From Caballeronia sp. BR00000012568055 (GTDB taxonomy: Bacteria; Pseudomonadota; Gammaproteobacteria; Burkholderiales; Burkholderiaceae): a stretch of DNA of 44,708 bases. The stretch's first letter is position 1. Every line of letters begins with the position of its first letter. The notes under the pieces were generated by a model. That model was not told the DNA's origin. It worked only from the letters and a program-made list of their open reading frames with translations, and searched no databases. The translations under genes were made by a program, and so were the position numbers. Of this stretch, positions 36,158 through 44,708 are shown in pieces. The stretch covers positions 1 to 44,708 of the forward strand of contig NZ_JAQFVG010000329.1 in NCBI RefSeq assembly GCF_029439455.1, read 5' to 3'.

Positions 36158-36700
36158 TTAGCCGATGAGCCGCCCGCGCCGCACGCGCAAGCCCTTCTTC
36201 GCCAGCGACGGCGCAATGCCGCCGAGCGCCGCGAGTCCCGTGCCTCCGTGCGCGTGACAGATCGCCATGCCGAGCGCATCCGCAGCGTCGGTGCTCGGCA
36301 CGCCTGAGAGATTCAGCAAGCGCACGACCATCTGCTGCATCTGTTCCTTGGTCGCGCGTCCATAACCAACGACCGCCTGCTTCAACTGCAACGCGGTGTA
36401 CTCCGCCACCGGCACGCCGCTCGCGACCATTCCGCAAATCGCCGCGCCGCGCGCTTGTCCGAGCAGCAGCGTCGATTGCGGATTCACATTGACGAAGACT
36501 TTTTCGATCGCCGCCTGATCCGGATGATGCTGCGCGATCAAGGTCGAAATGCCGCTGAAAATAGTGTTGAGCCGCGAAGGCAGGTCCGCATCGGCGGTCT
36601 TGATGACGCCGCTCGTCACGTAATTGAGCGTGTTCCCCGTCTTGTCGATGATGCCGAAGCCCGTCACGCGCAGGCCGGGGTCGATGCCAAGAATTCTCAT
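36158..36700 (-). CDS. ruvC: Crossover junction endodeoxyribonuclease RuvC
   Basis: Resolvase of 180 residues. The four acidic active-site residues are D7 (RILGIDPGL), E66 (AIEKVFV), D138 and D141 (STDAADALG). The frame is open to an ATG at 36718, but the standard N-terminus [11 protein letters not shown] begins at 36700. First gene of ruvC-ruvA-ruvB on the minus strand. Confidence 0.96.
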   Translation of the reverse strand: MRILGIDPGLRVTGFGIIDKTGNTLNYVTSGVIKTADADLPSRLNTIFSGISTLIAQHHPDQAAIEKVFVNVNPQSTLLLGQARGAAICGMVASGVPVAEYTALQLKQAVVGYGRATKEQMQQMVVRLLNLSGVPSTDAADALGMAICHAHGGTGLAALGGIAPSLAKKGLRVRRGRLIG

Positions 36701-36721
36701 ACGTTCGCGTCGCGTCATCCA

Positions 36722-36762
36722 AATAAAAAGGCCTGTTTGCGCCGTCTGAGCGCAAACAGGCC
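36722..36762 (-). terminator. Terminator of purH
   Basis: On the minus strand GGCCTGTTTGCGC, loop TCAGACG, GCGCAAACAGGCC, then TTTTTATT. The perfect 13-bp stem occupies 36730-36762. It lies 23 bases after the purH stop and before ruvC. Confidence 0.92.
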
Positions 36763-36785
36763 AATCTTAAGCGATGTCCGTCAGA

Positions 36786-38351
36786 TCAATGACGGAAATG
36801 ACGCGTGCCCGTGAGGACCATCGCGATATTGTGCTCGTCGGCGGCGGCGATCACTTCGTCGTCGCGCATGGAGCCGCCCGGCTGGATCACGCAGGTCGCG
36901 CCCGCATTCACCACCACGTCGAGGCCGTCGCGGAACGGGAAGAACGCATCCGATGCCACCGCCGAGCCATTCAGCGTCAGCCCCGCGTTCTGCGCCTTGA
37001 TGCCCGCAATTCGCGCCGAGTCCACGCGGCTCATCTGGCCCGCGCCGACGCCCATGGTCATGCCGTTCGCACAGAACACGATGGCGTTCGACTTCACGAA
37101 CTTCGCCACGCGCCACGCGAACATCAGATCGTCCATTTCCTTCGGCGTCGGATGGCGCTTGGTCACGACGCGCAGTTCATGCGGCTGAACGTTCTTCGAA
37201 TCGAGCGATTGCACCAGCAAGCCGCCGCCGACGCGCTTCAGATCGAACGCGTTGTGGCCGTCGCCCAGCGCGATTTGCAGCAAGCGCACGTTCTGCTTCG
37301 CCGCGAACACGGCGCGCGCCGCGTCGCTGAACGACGGCGCGATCAGCACTTCGACGAACTGCTCCGCCACCGCCTGCGCGGCCGCCTCATCCACTTCACG
37401 ATTAAACGCGATGATGCCGCCGAACGCCGACGTCGGATCGGTCTGGAATGCCTTCGAGTACGCTTCGAGCGCGTTCGCGCCGAGCGCCACGCCGCACGGA
37501 TTCGCGTGCTTGATGATCACGCACGCGGGTGCATCGAACGTTTTCACGCATTCCCACGCCGCGTCCGAATCGGCGATGTTGTTGTACGAGAGTTCCTTGC
37601 CCTGCAACTGCTCGTAGTTGGCGAGCGCGCCGGCCGGTACTGAAAGATCACGATAGAACGCCGCGCTCTGATGCGGATTCTCGCCGTATCGCAAGTCCTG
37701 CACCTTTTCGTACGCGACGTTGAACGTCGCCGGATAGGTGTTGCGGCTCGCGTGCAGGAGTTCTTCGGTGAGGCTCGTCAGATAGTTCGTGATCGCGCCG
37801 TCGTACTGCGCGGTGTGCGCGAACACCTTGGTCGCGAGGCGGAAATTCGTCTTGTAACCGACGGTGTTGCCGTTCGCGCGCATCTCGTCGAGCACGGTGG
37901 CGTAGTCCGCCGGATCGACCACGACGGTGACATCGCGATGATTTTTCGCTGCCGAACGCAGCATGGTCGGCCCGCCGATATCGATATTCTCGATCGCATC
38001 TTCCAGCGAGCACTCTTCTTTCGAGACCGTCTGCACGAACGGATACAGATTCACCACCAACAGATCGATGGTCGGAATATCGTGCTTTTCAAGCGCGGCC
38101 ATATGCTCGGGCAGATCGCGGCGCGCAAGAATGCCGCCGTGAACCTTCGGATGCAGCGTCTTCACGCGGCCATCGAGCATTTCCGGAAAGCCGGTGTAAT
38201 CGGCGACTTCGGTAACGGATAGGCCCGCATCCGCGAGCAGTTTGGCCGTGCCGCCGGTCGAAAGAATTTTTACGCCGAGGTCGGAGAGCGACCGGGCAAA
38301 TTCGACGATGCCGGACTTGTCGGAAACGGAGATGAGCGCTTGCTTGATCAT
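36786..38351 (-). CDS. purH: Bifunctional AICAR transformylase / IMP cyclohydrolase
   Basis: Enzyme of 521 residues for the last two steps of IMP synthesis. The N-terminal cyclohydrolase has [17 protein letters not shown] and STGGTAKLL (to about 150); the transformylase has [39 protein letters not shown] and FFPFRDGLD. The ATG at 38351 gives the usual MIKQALIS start; another ATG lies three codons upstream. It has its own terminator, and fis-dusB lies upstream on the same strand. Confidence 0.97.
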   Translation of the reverse strand: MIKQALISVSDKSGIVEFARSLSDLGVKILSTGGTAKLLADAGLSVTEVADYTGFPEMLDGRVKTLHPKVHGGILARRDLPEHMAALEKHDIPTIDLLVVNLYPFVQTVSKEECSLEDAIENIDIGGPTMLRSAAKNHRDVTVVVDPADYATVLDEMRANGNTVGYKTNFRLATKVFAHTAQYDGAITNYLTSLTEELLHASRNTYPATFNVAYEKVQDLRYGENPHQSAAFYRDLSVPAGALANYEQLQGKELSYNNIADSDAAWECVKTFDAPACVIIKHANPCGVALGANALEAYSKAFQTDPTSAFGGIIAFNREVDEAAAQAVAEQFVEVLIAPSFSDAARAVFAAKQNVRLLQIALGDGHNAFDLKRVGGGLLVQSLDSKNVQPHELRVVTKRHPTPKEMDDLMFAWRVAKFVKSNAIVFCANGMTMGVGAGQMSRVDSARIAGIKAQNAGLTLNGSAVASDAFFPFRDGLDVVVNAGATCVIQPGGSMRDDEVIAAADEHNIAMVLTGTRHFRH

Positions 38352-38415
38352 GATGAACACTGAAACCGAAAAGGATAACCAGGCCGGACCGAGCGAAGCG
38401 CGCCGGTCCGATGAA

Positions 38416-38649
38416 TCAAATCAATCCGTGCTGCTGAAGCTTCTTGCGTAGCGTATTGCGGTTGATGCCGAGATATTCGGCCGCGAGCGACTGGTTGCCG
38501 CCCGCTTGCTCGAGCACCACCTCGAGCAGCGGCTTTTCCACACACGAAATCACCATGTCGTACACGTCGTGCGGGTTCGATCCGTCCAGATCCTGAAAGT
38601 AGCTGTCGAGGCTCTGGCGGACGCATTGTTCGATGTTATGTCTGCTCAT
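38416..38649 (-). CDS. fis: Fis family DNA-binding protein
   Basis: Nucleoid-associated protein of 77 residues. The C-terminal helix-turn-helix is [36 protein letters not shown], the hallmark of Fis. The ATG at 38649 overlaps the dusB TGA (ATGA), reproducing the dus-fis operon of many proteobacteria. The frame continues upstream in dusB but without meaning. Confidence 0.93.
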   Translation of the reverse strand: MSRHNIEQCVRQSLDSYFQDLDGSNPHDVYDMVISCVEKPLLEVVLEQAGGNQSLAAEYLGINRNTLRKKLQQHGLI

Positions 38650-39746
38650 GCGGCAATTAGTCGTTTGTTGTTGTCTTGCCCGCCGCACGATTCTTCGCCG
38701 CACGCGCCGTCTGCGTCAGCGGACTCGTCGATGTCATCGACATAGACGAGACGGTCCGACAACGCCTTTTGCGCGTCGAAGAACTCGTTGACAGCGAGCA
38801 ATTGTTCTTTGGTCGTGTCCAGCGTATTCATCCGGTGCCGGAAGGTATTGGCGCCGGAAAGGCCGCGAGTGTACCAGCCGATATGCTTGCGCGCAGTCCG
38901 TACGCCGGTGAATTCCCCGTAGAAGGCGTAGTGATCTTCCAGGTGCTCGTTCATCACCTGTTGAATCTCGTCGATGCGCGGCGGCGGCATACGCTCGCCC
39001 GTCTGCAAAAAGTATTCGATCTCACGAAACAGCCACGGACGACCCTGCGCCGCGCGGCCGATCATGATGGCATCCGCGCCCGTGACGGCGAGCACGTGGC
39101 GCGCTTTCTCAGGCGTGGTGATGTCGCCGTTCGCGACCAGCGGAATGCGGATAGACTGCTTCACGGCAGCGATGGTTTCGTATTCCGCGTCGCCTTTATA
39201 CAGATCGGCGCGCGTGCGGCCATGCACCGTCAGCATGGAAATGCCCGCATCTTCGGCAATGTGCGCAATCTTGATCGCGTTCTTGTTTTCGCGATCCCAG
39301 CCCGTGCGAATCTTGAGCGTAACGGGCACCGCATCCGGCCCGACGCCGACCGCCTGCACCACCGCTTCCACGATGCGCGCGACCAGCGGTTCGTTCTGCA
39401 ACAGCGCCGACCCCGCCGCCACGTTGCACACCTTCTTCGCCGGACATCCCATATTGATGTCGATGATCTGCGCGCCGTTCGCCACGTTGTGACGCGCGGC
39501 TTCGGCCAGCATCTGCGGGTCCGCGCCCGCAATCTGCACGGAGATCGGCTCGACTTCGCCCGCGTGGTTGGCGCGGCGCATGGTCTTCTCGCTCTTCCAC
39601 AACTGCGCATTCGACGCGACCATCTCCGACACCGCGTAACCCGCGCCCATGCGTTTGCAGAGCTGGCGGAACGGGCGGTCGGTGACACCTGCCATCGGAG
39701 CGACGAACAGGTTATTGCGCAGAACGTGAGGACCGATACTTGGCAT
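38646..39746 (-). CDS. dusB: tRNA-dihydrouridine synthase DusB
   Basis: FMN enzyme of 366 residues that reduces uridine to dihydrouridine in tRNA. Markers: APMAGVTDRPFR (16-27), catalytic C101 in NMGCPAKKVC, HGRTRADLYKGDAEY, VANGDITTPE and MIGRAAQGRPWLFREI. The ATG at 39746 gives a family-like N-terminus; the frame is open to 39872. The C-terminus carries an acidic, glycine/cysteine-containing tail of about 25 residues that is longer than in E. coli. Upstream gene of the dusB-fis operon. Confidence 0.93.
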   Translation of the reverse strand: MPSIGPHVLRNNLFVAPMAGVTDRPFRQLCKRMGAGYAVSEMVASNAQLWKSEKTMRRANHAGEVEPISVQIAGADPQMLAEAARHNVANGAQIIDINMGCPAKKVCNVAAGSALLQNEPLVARIVEAVVQAVGVGPDAVPVTLKIRTGWDRENKNAIKIAHIAEDAGISMLTVHGRTRADLYKGDAEYETIAAVKQSIRIPLVANGDITTPEKARHVLAVTGADAIMIGRAAQGRPWLFREIEYFLQTGERMPPPRIDEIQQVMNEHLEDHYAFYGEFTGVRTARKHIGWYTRGLSGANTFRHRMNTLDTTKEQLLAVNEFFDAQKALSDRLVYVDDIDESADADGACGEESCGGQDNNKRLIAA

Positions 39747-39957
39747 GAAGGCAAAAAAGCACCGCGAGGCGTAATCCGGCCGAAGCCGCGTCAGGCGGAT
39801 GCAACGTTTCTGAAGGGGAAACGCGTATTTTAACGCGAACAGCGTGCTGAAATTAAGAGCAATCGCATGCAAGTCATTAAATCTTCAATGAAAGCGCGCG
39901 CGTTCATAGAGGATAAGTTCGATGACCGTGAGCATACGATTGTCTCTATTTGTCAGT
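39747..39957. other. Intergenic region between ubiH and dusB
   Basis: No gene. It should hold the dusB-fis promoter on the minus strand; TAAAAT there (about 39829-39834 on the plus strand as ATTTTA) could be a -10, but no good -35 was found. Confidence 0.3.
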
Positions 39958-41145
39958 TCAACGGCGCTGGCCGAACATCATTTGACGTGCCAGCGCCGTT
40001 TTGACCGGAGGCAGGAATTCGAGCGCGGTGAGCGCCAGACCGCGCATCGCGGCGAGCGGCGGGAAATCGACGGTGAACAGGCGCGCGAGTGTATCCGTTG
40101 CGCCGATGGTCAGGCGGCGGTCCAGCGCGCGGCGTTGCGCGAAATGCGTGAGCGCGAGTGGACGCGGGCCATCGACGGAAAGGGCGTCGGTGAGAGCGCG
40201 GGCATCGCGCAGGCCGAGATTCAGGCCCTGGCCCGCGACCGGATGCAGCGTCTGCGCCGCGTTGCCGATCGCCACCGTGCGGCGGTCGATCAGCGTATGC
40301 AGCGCCGTCAGGCCAAGCGGAAACGCCGCGCGCCCCGCGATACGCGTAAAGCTGCCCATGCGCGTGCCGAAGGCGTGACCGAGTTCGGTGAGAAATGCGT
40401 CGTCGCTCAGCTCCATGCGGCGCGCGGCTTCTTCCGGCGTCGAGCACCAGACGAGTGCGTAATCCGCGTGATGCCGACCGCCGCACGGCAACAGCGCGAT
40501 CGGGCCTTCGGGCGTGAAGCGCTCCCACGCGACGTTGGCGCGCGGATCCGACACGCTCACCGTGCCAACGATCGCCGTCTGGCCGTAGTCACGCGAACGG
40601 CGTGCATCGGAAGTCTGATGCTGATAAAGACCGCCCTCGGCATTCACCAGCACTTTCACGCGAATGGTTCGCTCGCCTTCAGCCGATTGCAGCGGCAACG
40701 TCACGCCATCGTGATCCTGCAATGGCGCGAGCGCCGAGGTGTTCGTGAGCCAATCGACCTTCGTCGCGCGCACCGCGTTGGCGAGCGCGCCGACCAGCGA
40801 GCCGTACTTCACGACGTAACCAAGCTCCGGCAACTCGTGTTCGTCGTGCTCGATCAGCGTGCGTCCGAAGTGACCGCGCTGCGACACGTGAATGCGGCGA
40901 ATGGGCGTGGAATCGGCGGGGAAGCCGAGTTCCTGAAGCATCACGCGGCTGCCGTGCGAAAGCGCGAGCGCGCGTGGATCGCTGGCGGCGGCGTCGGGCG
41001 TGCGGGCATCGATCAATGCGATCGACATACGCGATGTCGCGCTGCGCCGCGCAAGCCATCCGCCAAGCGCGATCCCGACCGGCCCCGCGCCGACGATGGC
41101 GATGTCGTAGTCGAAAGGCTGTTCCGTGGCTTGAACGTCGCTCAT
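39958..41145 (-). CDS. ubiH: UbiH/UbiF/VisC-family FAD-dependent hydroxylase
   Basis: FAD monooxygenase of 395 residues in ubiquinone ring hydroxylation. FAD motifs: GAGPVG near residue 18, the DPRALALSHGS block, and the second FAD site IGNAAQTLHPVAGQGLNLGLRD at about 290. The form GNAAQTLHPxAGQG is that of UbiH more than UbiF or VisC, so 6-hydroxylation of the ring is likely. It follows pepP by seven bases on the minus strand, an arrangement shared with many proteobacteria. A 12-bp GC-rich inverted repeat spans its stop region (39960-40000). Confidence 0.88.
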   Translation of the reverse strand: MSDVQATEQPFDYDIAIVGAGPVGIALGGWLARRSATSRMSIALIDARTPDAAASDPRALALSHGSRVMLQELGFPADSTPIRRIHVSQRGHFGRTLIEHDEHELPELGYVVKYGSLVGALANAVRATKVDWLTNTSALAPLQDHDGVTLPLQSAEGERTIRVKVLVNAEGGLYQHQTSDARRSRDYGQTAIVGTVSVSDPRANVAWERFTPEGPIALLPCGGRHHADYALVWCSTPEEAARRMELSDDAFLTELGHAFGTRMGSFTRIAGRAAFPLGLTALHTLIDRRTVAIGNAAQTLHPVAGQGLNLGLRDARALTDALSVDGPRPLALTHFAQRRALDRRLTIGATDTLARLFTVDFPPLAAMRGLALTALEFLPPVKTALARQMMFGQRR

Positions 41146-41152
41146 GGTCGAT

Positions 41153-42550
41153 TCAGTTTGAGTTGGATTCGCGCATCAGCGCTTCGATTTCGTCGGCCTC
41201 GACCGGCACTTCGCGCGTGATGAGTTCGCAGCCGTTCGCTGTCACGACCGCGTCGTCCTCGATACGAATGCCGATATTCCAGAAGCGCTCCGGCACATCG
41301 GCGGACGCGCGCACGTAAAGTCCCGGCTCGATGGTCACCACATTGCCTGCCGCGAGCGTGCGCCACGGCTTCGCGCCCTGATCGTCGAGCGGGCCATCGG
41401 CTTCGCGATATTCGCCGGCATCGTGCACGTCCATACCGAGCCAATGCCCCGTGCGATGCATATAGAAACGCGAGTAAGCGCGCTGCGCGAGCACATCGTC
41501 GACGGTGCCGAACTTTGTTTTATCGAGGATGCCCGTATCGAGCAGACCTTGCGACAACACGTTCAAAGCGGCCTGATGCGGTGCGTCGAAACTGACGCCG
41601 GCGCGCGTGGCATCGGCGGCGGCGTGTTGGGCTGCGAGCACGATGTCGTAGAGCTCGCGCTGCGCGGGCGTGAAGCGGCCATTGGCTGGAAATGTGCGCG
41701 TGATGTCGGACGCGTAGCCGTCGAGTTCGCAGGCGGCGTCGATCAGGATCAGATCGCCGTCATGCGCAATCGCGTTGCCCGCTGGATAGTGCAGCACGCA
41801 CGCATTTGCGCCCGCCGCGACGATGGAACCGTACGCAGGCGCCTGCGCGCCGTGTCGGCGGAAGGTATAGAGCAGTTCGGCTTCGATCTCGTATTCGCGC
41901 ATGCCGGGTTTGCACGCCCGCATCGCGCGACGATGCGCTTCGGCGGAAATGCTTGCCGCGCGACGCATGATCGAGAGTTCGTGATCGTCTTTGACCAGAC
42001 GCATTTCGTCGAGCAGCGGCAGCAGATCACGCGCTTGCGTTGGCGCGCGCACGCCGCTGCGGCTCTTTGCGCGCACGGCGTCGAGCCAGCGGCGCACTTG
42101 CGCATCGCGTGATTCCGACGTGCCGAGCGCGTAGTGCAGCGCGGGTTGATCGGCGAGCAGGCGCGGCATTTCTTCGTCGAGTGAGTCGATGGGAAAGGCC
42201 GCGTCGAAACCGAACGCCTCGCGCGCGGCTTCGGGACCGAAGCGGAAGCCTTCCCACGTCTCGCGCTCCACGTTCTTCTCGCGGCAAAAGATCAGCGTGG
42301 ACGGCTCGCCGGATTTGGCGCTCGCGTTCAGCACGAGCGTTGCTTCGGGTTCGGTGAAGCCGGTCAGGTAATAGAAGTAACTGTCATGCCGATACGCGTA
42401 GTCGGCGTCGCGATTGCGCATGACTTCCGGCGCAGTCGGCACCACGGCGATGCCGCCGCCTTGCGCGCGCAACGCCGCGAGTACACGTTCGCGCCGCTGG
42501 CGATAGACGTCGACGGCGATGGGGCTGGCGAGTTCGGTGATTGAGTTCAT
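41153..42550 (-). CDS. pepP: Xaa-Pro aminopeptidase
   Basis: Metallopeptidase of 465 residues that removes N-terminal residues before proline. The dinuclear metal ligands are D271 and D282 (LIDAACELDGYASDITRTF), H369 (RTGHWLGMDVHD), E408 (VTIEPGLY) and E431 (IRIEDD); H376 also fits the active site. The N-terminal domain has the aminopeptidase P fold (YRHDSYFYYLTGFTEPEA). The ATG at 42550 is chosen over an upstream in-frame start at 42607. Confidence 0.94.
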   Translation of the reverse strand: MNSITELASPIAVDVYRQRRERVLAALRAQGGGIAVVPTAPEVMRNRDADYAYRHDSYFYYLTGFTEPEATLVLNASAKSGEPSTLIFCREKNVERETWEGFRFGPEAAREAFGFDAAFPIDSLDEEMPRLLADQPALHYALGTSESRDAQVRRWLDAVRAKSRSGVRAPTQARDLLPLLDEMRLVKDDHELSIMRRAASISAEAHRRAMRACKPGMREYEIEAELLYTFRRHGAQAPAYGSIVAAGANACVLHYPAGNAIAHDGDLILIDAACELDGYASDITRTFPANGRFTPAQRELYDIVLAAQHAAADATRAGVSFDAPHQAALNVLSQGLLDTGILDKTKFGTVDDVLAQRAYSRFYMHRTGHWLGMDVHDAGEYREADGPLDDQGAKPWRTLAAGNVVTIEPGLYVRASADVPERFWNIGIRIEDDAVVTANGCELITREVPVEADEIEALMRESNSN

Positions 42551-42715
42551 GCGCCGATTGTAGCGCCGGGCGGAATGCCGCGCGATCCGTCCGAACGGCA
42601 TAGGCAAATCGGCACAAAGCGCCTCACGTGTGCGGATTGTGCAAATGCCTATGCCATTCGGCCTAATGGATCGGCGCGCGGCCGCCGTGCATACTGGCTT
42701 CGACGTGACGCGTTC

Positions 42716-44020
42716 TTATTCGTCGGTCGGCCGGTTCCGCACGCTGCCCGCGATGAGATCGAATCGGAACAGGCGGCATTCGAGCGCGCCATTGAACAAC
42801 GGCGTTTTCGTCGATTCGCGCAGTCGCAGCATGCCCGGCAACTTGCGATCCGACGTCAGCACGTAAGCGCGCCAGCCGGGGAAGCGCTGCTTGAGCGCGT
42901 TGCCGAACGAGATAAAGAACTCCGTGTCGGCCGGATCGGGCTGAGCGCGTTCGAACGAATCTTCTTCGTCGCGACGCGAGCGCGGCGTTTCGCGAATCTC
43001 GCCACGCGGGCCGCGTCCACGCACTTCGATCCGCTCGCCGTACGGCGGATTCGCGACGAGGATGCCGGGCGCGTCGGTGGGCGGCGTCATGTTGCGCGCA
43101 TCGACTTGTTTGAGCGCGAGATCGGGCACGCCCGCGCGGTTCAGATTGGCGCGCGCCTTCTCCAGCATGTCGCCGGAGATATCGCTGCCGAAGATATTGA
43201 TGTCGGTTTGCGAGGCGCGGGCGGCGCGCTTTGCTTCGGTGGCGGCGGACTTGAGCTTTTGCCACATGCCGGGGTGGAAGGGCTTGAGCTTTTCGAAGCC
43301 GAAGCGGCGTTCCAGGCCCGGCGCGATATCCATCGCGGTTTGCGCGGCTTCGGCGAGGAAGGTGCCGCTGCCGCACATCGGATCGAACAGCGGCGTGCCG
43401 GGCGTCCAGCCGGTGAGACGCAAAATGCCCGCCGCGAGATTTTCGCGCAGCGGTGCCGCGCCTTTGTCGAGTCGCCAGCCGCGCTTGAATAGCGGCTCGC
43501 CGGAGGTGTCGAGATAGAGCGTGCATTCGTTCATCGTCAGGAAGACGAAGACGCGCACGTCGGGTTGCGCCGTGTCGATGCTCGGACGCGCGCCGCTCAG
43601 ATCGCGCAGGCGGTCGCAGACGGCGTCCTTCACGCGCAGAGTGGTGAATTCGAGGCTTTTGACGGGCGATTTGATCGCGGTGAGATCGACGCGCATGGTC
43701 TGACTGGGCGTGAACCATTGTTCCCAGCGCTGCCGGTGCGTCAGCTCGTAGATATCGTTTTCATTGCGATACGGACCGTGCGCGATCTTCAGCAGCACGC
43801 GGCTCGCGATACGCGAATGCAGATTCGCCGCCATGCCCGCGACCCACGCGCCCCGGAAGTGCACGCCGCCCGGCACTTGCGCACCGACGATCAGCGATCC
43901 GCCGCCCGACAGCGGCGCGCCGGCGACGTGACGCTCTCCGATCTCGGCAAGCTCGGCGGCAAGCGGCGCTTCGAGTCCGCGCGGGCAGGGGAGAAACCAG
44001 TCGAAGAGGGGGGAGGACAT
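42716..44020 (-). CDS. THUMP-domain class I SAM-dependent RNA methyltransferase (RlmL N-terminal type)
   Basis: Protein of 434 residues. An N-terminal ferredoxin-like/THUMP region (about 5-165) is followed by a Rossmann methyltransferase with SAM motif LFDPMCGSGTFLAEAA (211-226) and catalytic NPPYGER (324-330). NPPY suggests N2-guanine methylation of 23S rRNA, as in the N-terminal half of E. coli RlmL. The second RlmK-like half is absent, which is normal for betaproteobacteria. An arginine-rich insert (RGRGPRGEIRETPRSRRDEE, about 334-353) follows the catalytic loop and may contact RNA. Confidence 0.88.
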   Translation of the reverse strand: MSSPLFDWFLPCPRGLEAPLAAELAEIGERHVAGAPLSGGGSLIVGAQVPGGVHFRGAWVAGMAANLHSRIASRVLLKIAHGPYRNENDIYELTHRQRWEQWFTPSQTMRVDLTAIKSPVKSLEFTTLRVKDAVCDRLRDLSGARPSIDTAQPDVRVFVFLTMNECTLYLDTSGEPLFKRGWRLDKGAAPLRENLAAGILRLTGWTPGTPLFDPMCGSGTFLAEAAQTAMDIAPGLERRFGFEKLKPFHPGMWQKLKSAATEAKRAARASQTDINIFGSDISGDMLEKARANLNRAGVPDLALKQVDARNMTPPTDAPGILVANPPYGERIEVRGRGPRGEIRETPRSRRDEEDSFERAQPDPADTEFFISFGNALKQRFPGWRAYVLTSDRKLPGMLRLRESTKTPLFNGALECRLFRFDLIAGSVRNRPTDE

Positions 44021-44155
44021 GAGGGCATTCGTTCAAGACATTCAGAAGGCGACATTGTACGCGGGTGGGTGCGAACGCCTTCCGTGGCGAGTGTCAGCTA
44101 ATTCGTCAAGCGATGAATTCGGCGTGAGTGCTCTGACTACCGCCTTAATCCTTCG

Positions 44156-44188
44156 CTTTGCGCCGTGCGGCTTTCGCACGGCGCAAAG
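44156..44188. terminator. Strong hairpin downstream of pntB, imperfect terminator
   Basis: CTTTGCGCCGTGCG (44156-44169), 5-base loop, CGCACGGCGCAAAG (44175-44188): a perfect 14-bp stem 14 bases after the pntB stop. Neither strand shows a T run after it, so it may act as a 3' stabiliser or Rho-linked end more than a true intrinsic terminator. Confidence 0.5.
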
Positions 44189-44202
44189 CCGCATGACGCG
44201 CG

Positions 44203-44708
44203 TTACTCCACCGCCTTCATCATCTCCTCCACCACCTTCTTCGCATCCCCAAACACCATCATCGTCTTGTCCATGTAGAACAGTTCGTTATCAAGCCCGG
44301 CGTAACCCGCCGCCATTGATCGCTTGTTCACGATGATCGTGCGTGCCTTGTACGCTTCGAGAATCGGCATTCCGGCAATCGGCGATTTCGGATCGGTTTT
44401 AGCCGCCGGATTCACGACATCGTTCGCGCCGAGCACCAGCACCACGTCCGTTTGCCCGAACTCGCTGTTGATGTCCTCCATTTCCTGCACCATCTCGTAC
44501 GGCACTTCCGCTTCGGCGAGCAGCACGTTCATGTGTCCCGGCATGCGGCCCGCGACCGGATGAATCGCGTATCGAACGTCGATTCCCTTTTCGACGAGCT
44601 TATCCGTGAGTTCCTTCAGCGCGTGCTGCGCGCGTGCCACCGCGAGACCATAACCCGGCACGATCACCACGCTTTCCGCATTGCCGAGCATGAACGCGGC
44701 GTCATCGG
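44203..44708 (-). CDS. pntB: NAD(P) transhydrogenase beta subunit, C-terminal part
   Basis: C-terminal 167 codons of the membrane proton-translocating transhydrogenase; the rest lies beyond the window edge. This is the NADP-binding domain [56 protein letters not shown] and the C-terminal [20 protein letters not shown]. The open frame continues to the edge. The enzyme links proton flow to NADPH formation. Confidence 0.94.
   Translation of the reverse strand, partial: DDAAFMLGNAESVVIVPGYGLAVARAQHALKELTDKLVEKGIDVRYAIHPVAGRMPGHMNVLLAEAEVPYEMVQEMEDINSEFGQTDVVLVLGANDVVNPAAKTDPKSPIAGMPILEAYKARTIIVNKRSMAAGYAGLDNELFYMDKTMMVFGDAKKVVEEMMKAVE

Noticed and set aside
39960..40000. 12-bp inverted repeat at the end of ubiH as a terminator
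   Set aside because: It lies in the coding end, has a 17-base loop and no T run on the minus strand after it.
42663..43718. Minus-strand open frame of 351 codons overlapping the THUMP methyltransferase
   Set aside because: Out-of-phase shadow; SAM and NPPY motifs lie in the 42716-44020 frame.

Overview
The window looks like chromosomal DNA of a Burkholderiaceae member, most likely Paraburkholderia or Caballeronia. Coding is dense and GC-rich with strongly GC-biased third codon positions. Gene blocks such as gltI-J-K-L, rplM-rpsI-erpA-anmK, tyrS-dtd-gpmB, ruvC-A-B, purH-fis-dusB and ubiH-pepP follow the order I know from that family. No tRNA, CRISPR array, transposase or prophage was seen. 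All assignments come from reading the sequence; no database search was run.

Layout. 1-432: non-coding lead-in with a hairpin repeat. 433-4900: beta-oxidation operon (bifunctional hydroxyacyl-CoA dehydrogenase/enoyl-CoA hydratase, thiolase, crotonase-fold enzyme), followed by an overlapping small exported LprI-like protein. 5301-6789: fdhD and a nitrate-reductase-associated protein. 6842-9617: a PAS/LOV-like GGDEF-EAL protein behind a good FliA-type promoter. 9614-13461: thioesterase, Atm1-type ABC exporter and NarK-type transporter. 13724-16085: LysR regulator and glutamate dehydrogenase. 16298-17062: orphan lipoprotein. 17312-20415: glutamate/aspartate ABC importer, with a hairpin attenuator after the binding protein. 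20661-21855: tiny exported protein and a YafJ-type amidotransferase. 22064-24404: pyrC, a DUF3025 gene and the RNase P RNA. 24422-26870: OsmC protein, a probable CCUCC-rich small RNA, ribosomal proteins L13 and S9, and erpA. 26884-28035: anmK.

From about 28.08 to 31.05 kb the composition changes to AT-rich, non-native codon use. On the minus strand this segment carries a 51-codon peptide gene with a strong Shine-Dalgarno, an Fe(II)/2-oxoglutarate oxygenase and an MFS transporter broken by one in-frame TGA. This resembles a very small peptide-natural-product or modified-amino-acid cassette inserted between anmK and tyrS. It is the most novel part of the window.

From 31184 onward housekeeping genes resume: tyrS-dtd-gpmB (+), then on the minus strand a DUF2236 gene, ruvB-ruvA-ruvC, purH, fis-dusB, ubiH-pepP, a THUMP-domain rRNA methyltransferase and the 3' end of pntB, cut by the window edge.

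Functional links: glutamate uptake (gltIJKL) lies near glutamate dehydrogenase and a LysR gene. Nitrate-related genes (fdhD, the nitrate-reductase-associated gene, narK-type transporter) are scattered over 8 kb with no nitrate reductase in view. The c-di-GMP enzyme appears tied to the flagellar regulon through its promoter.
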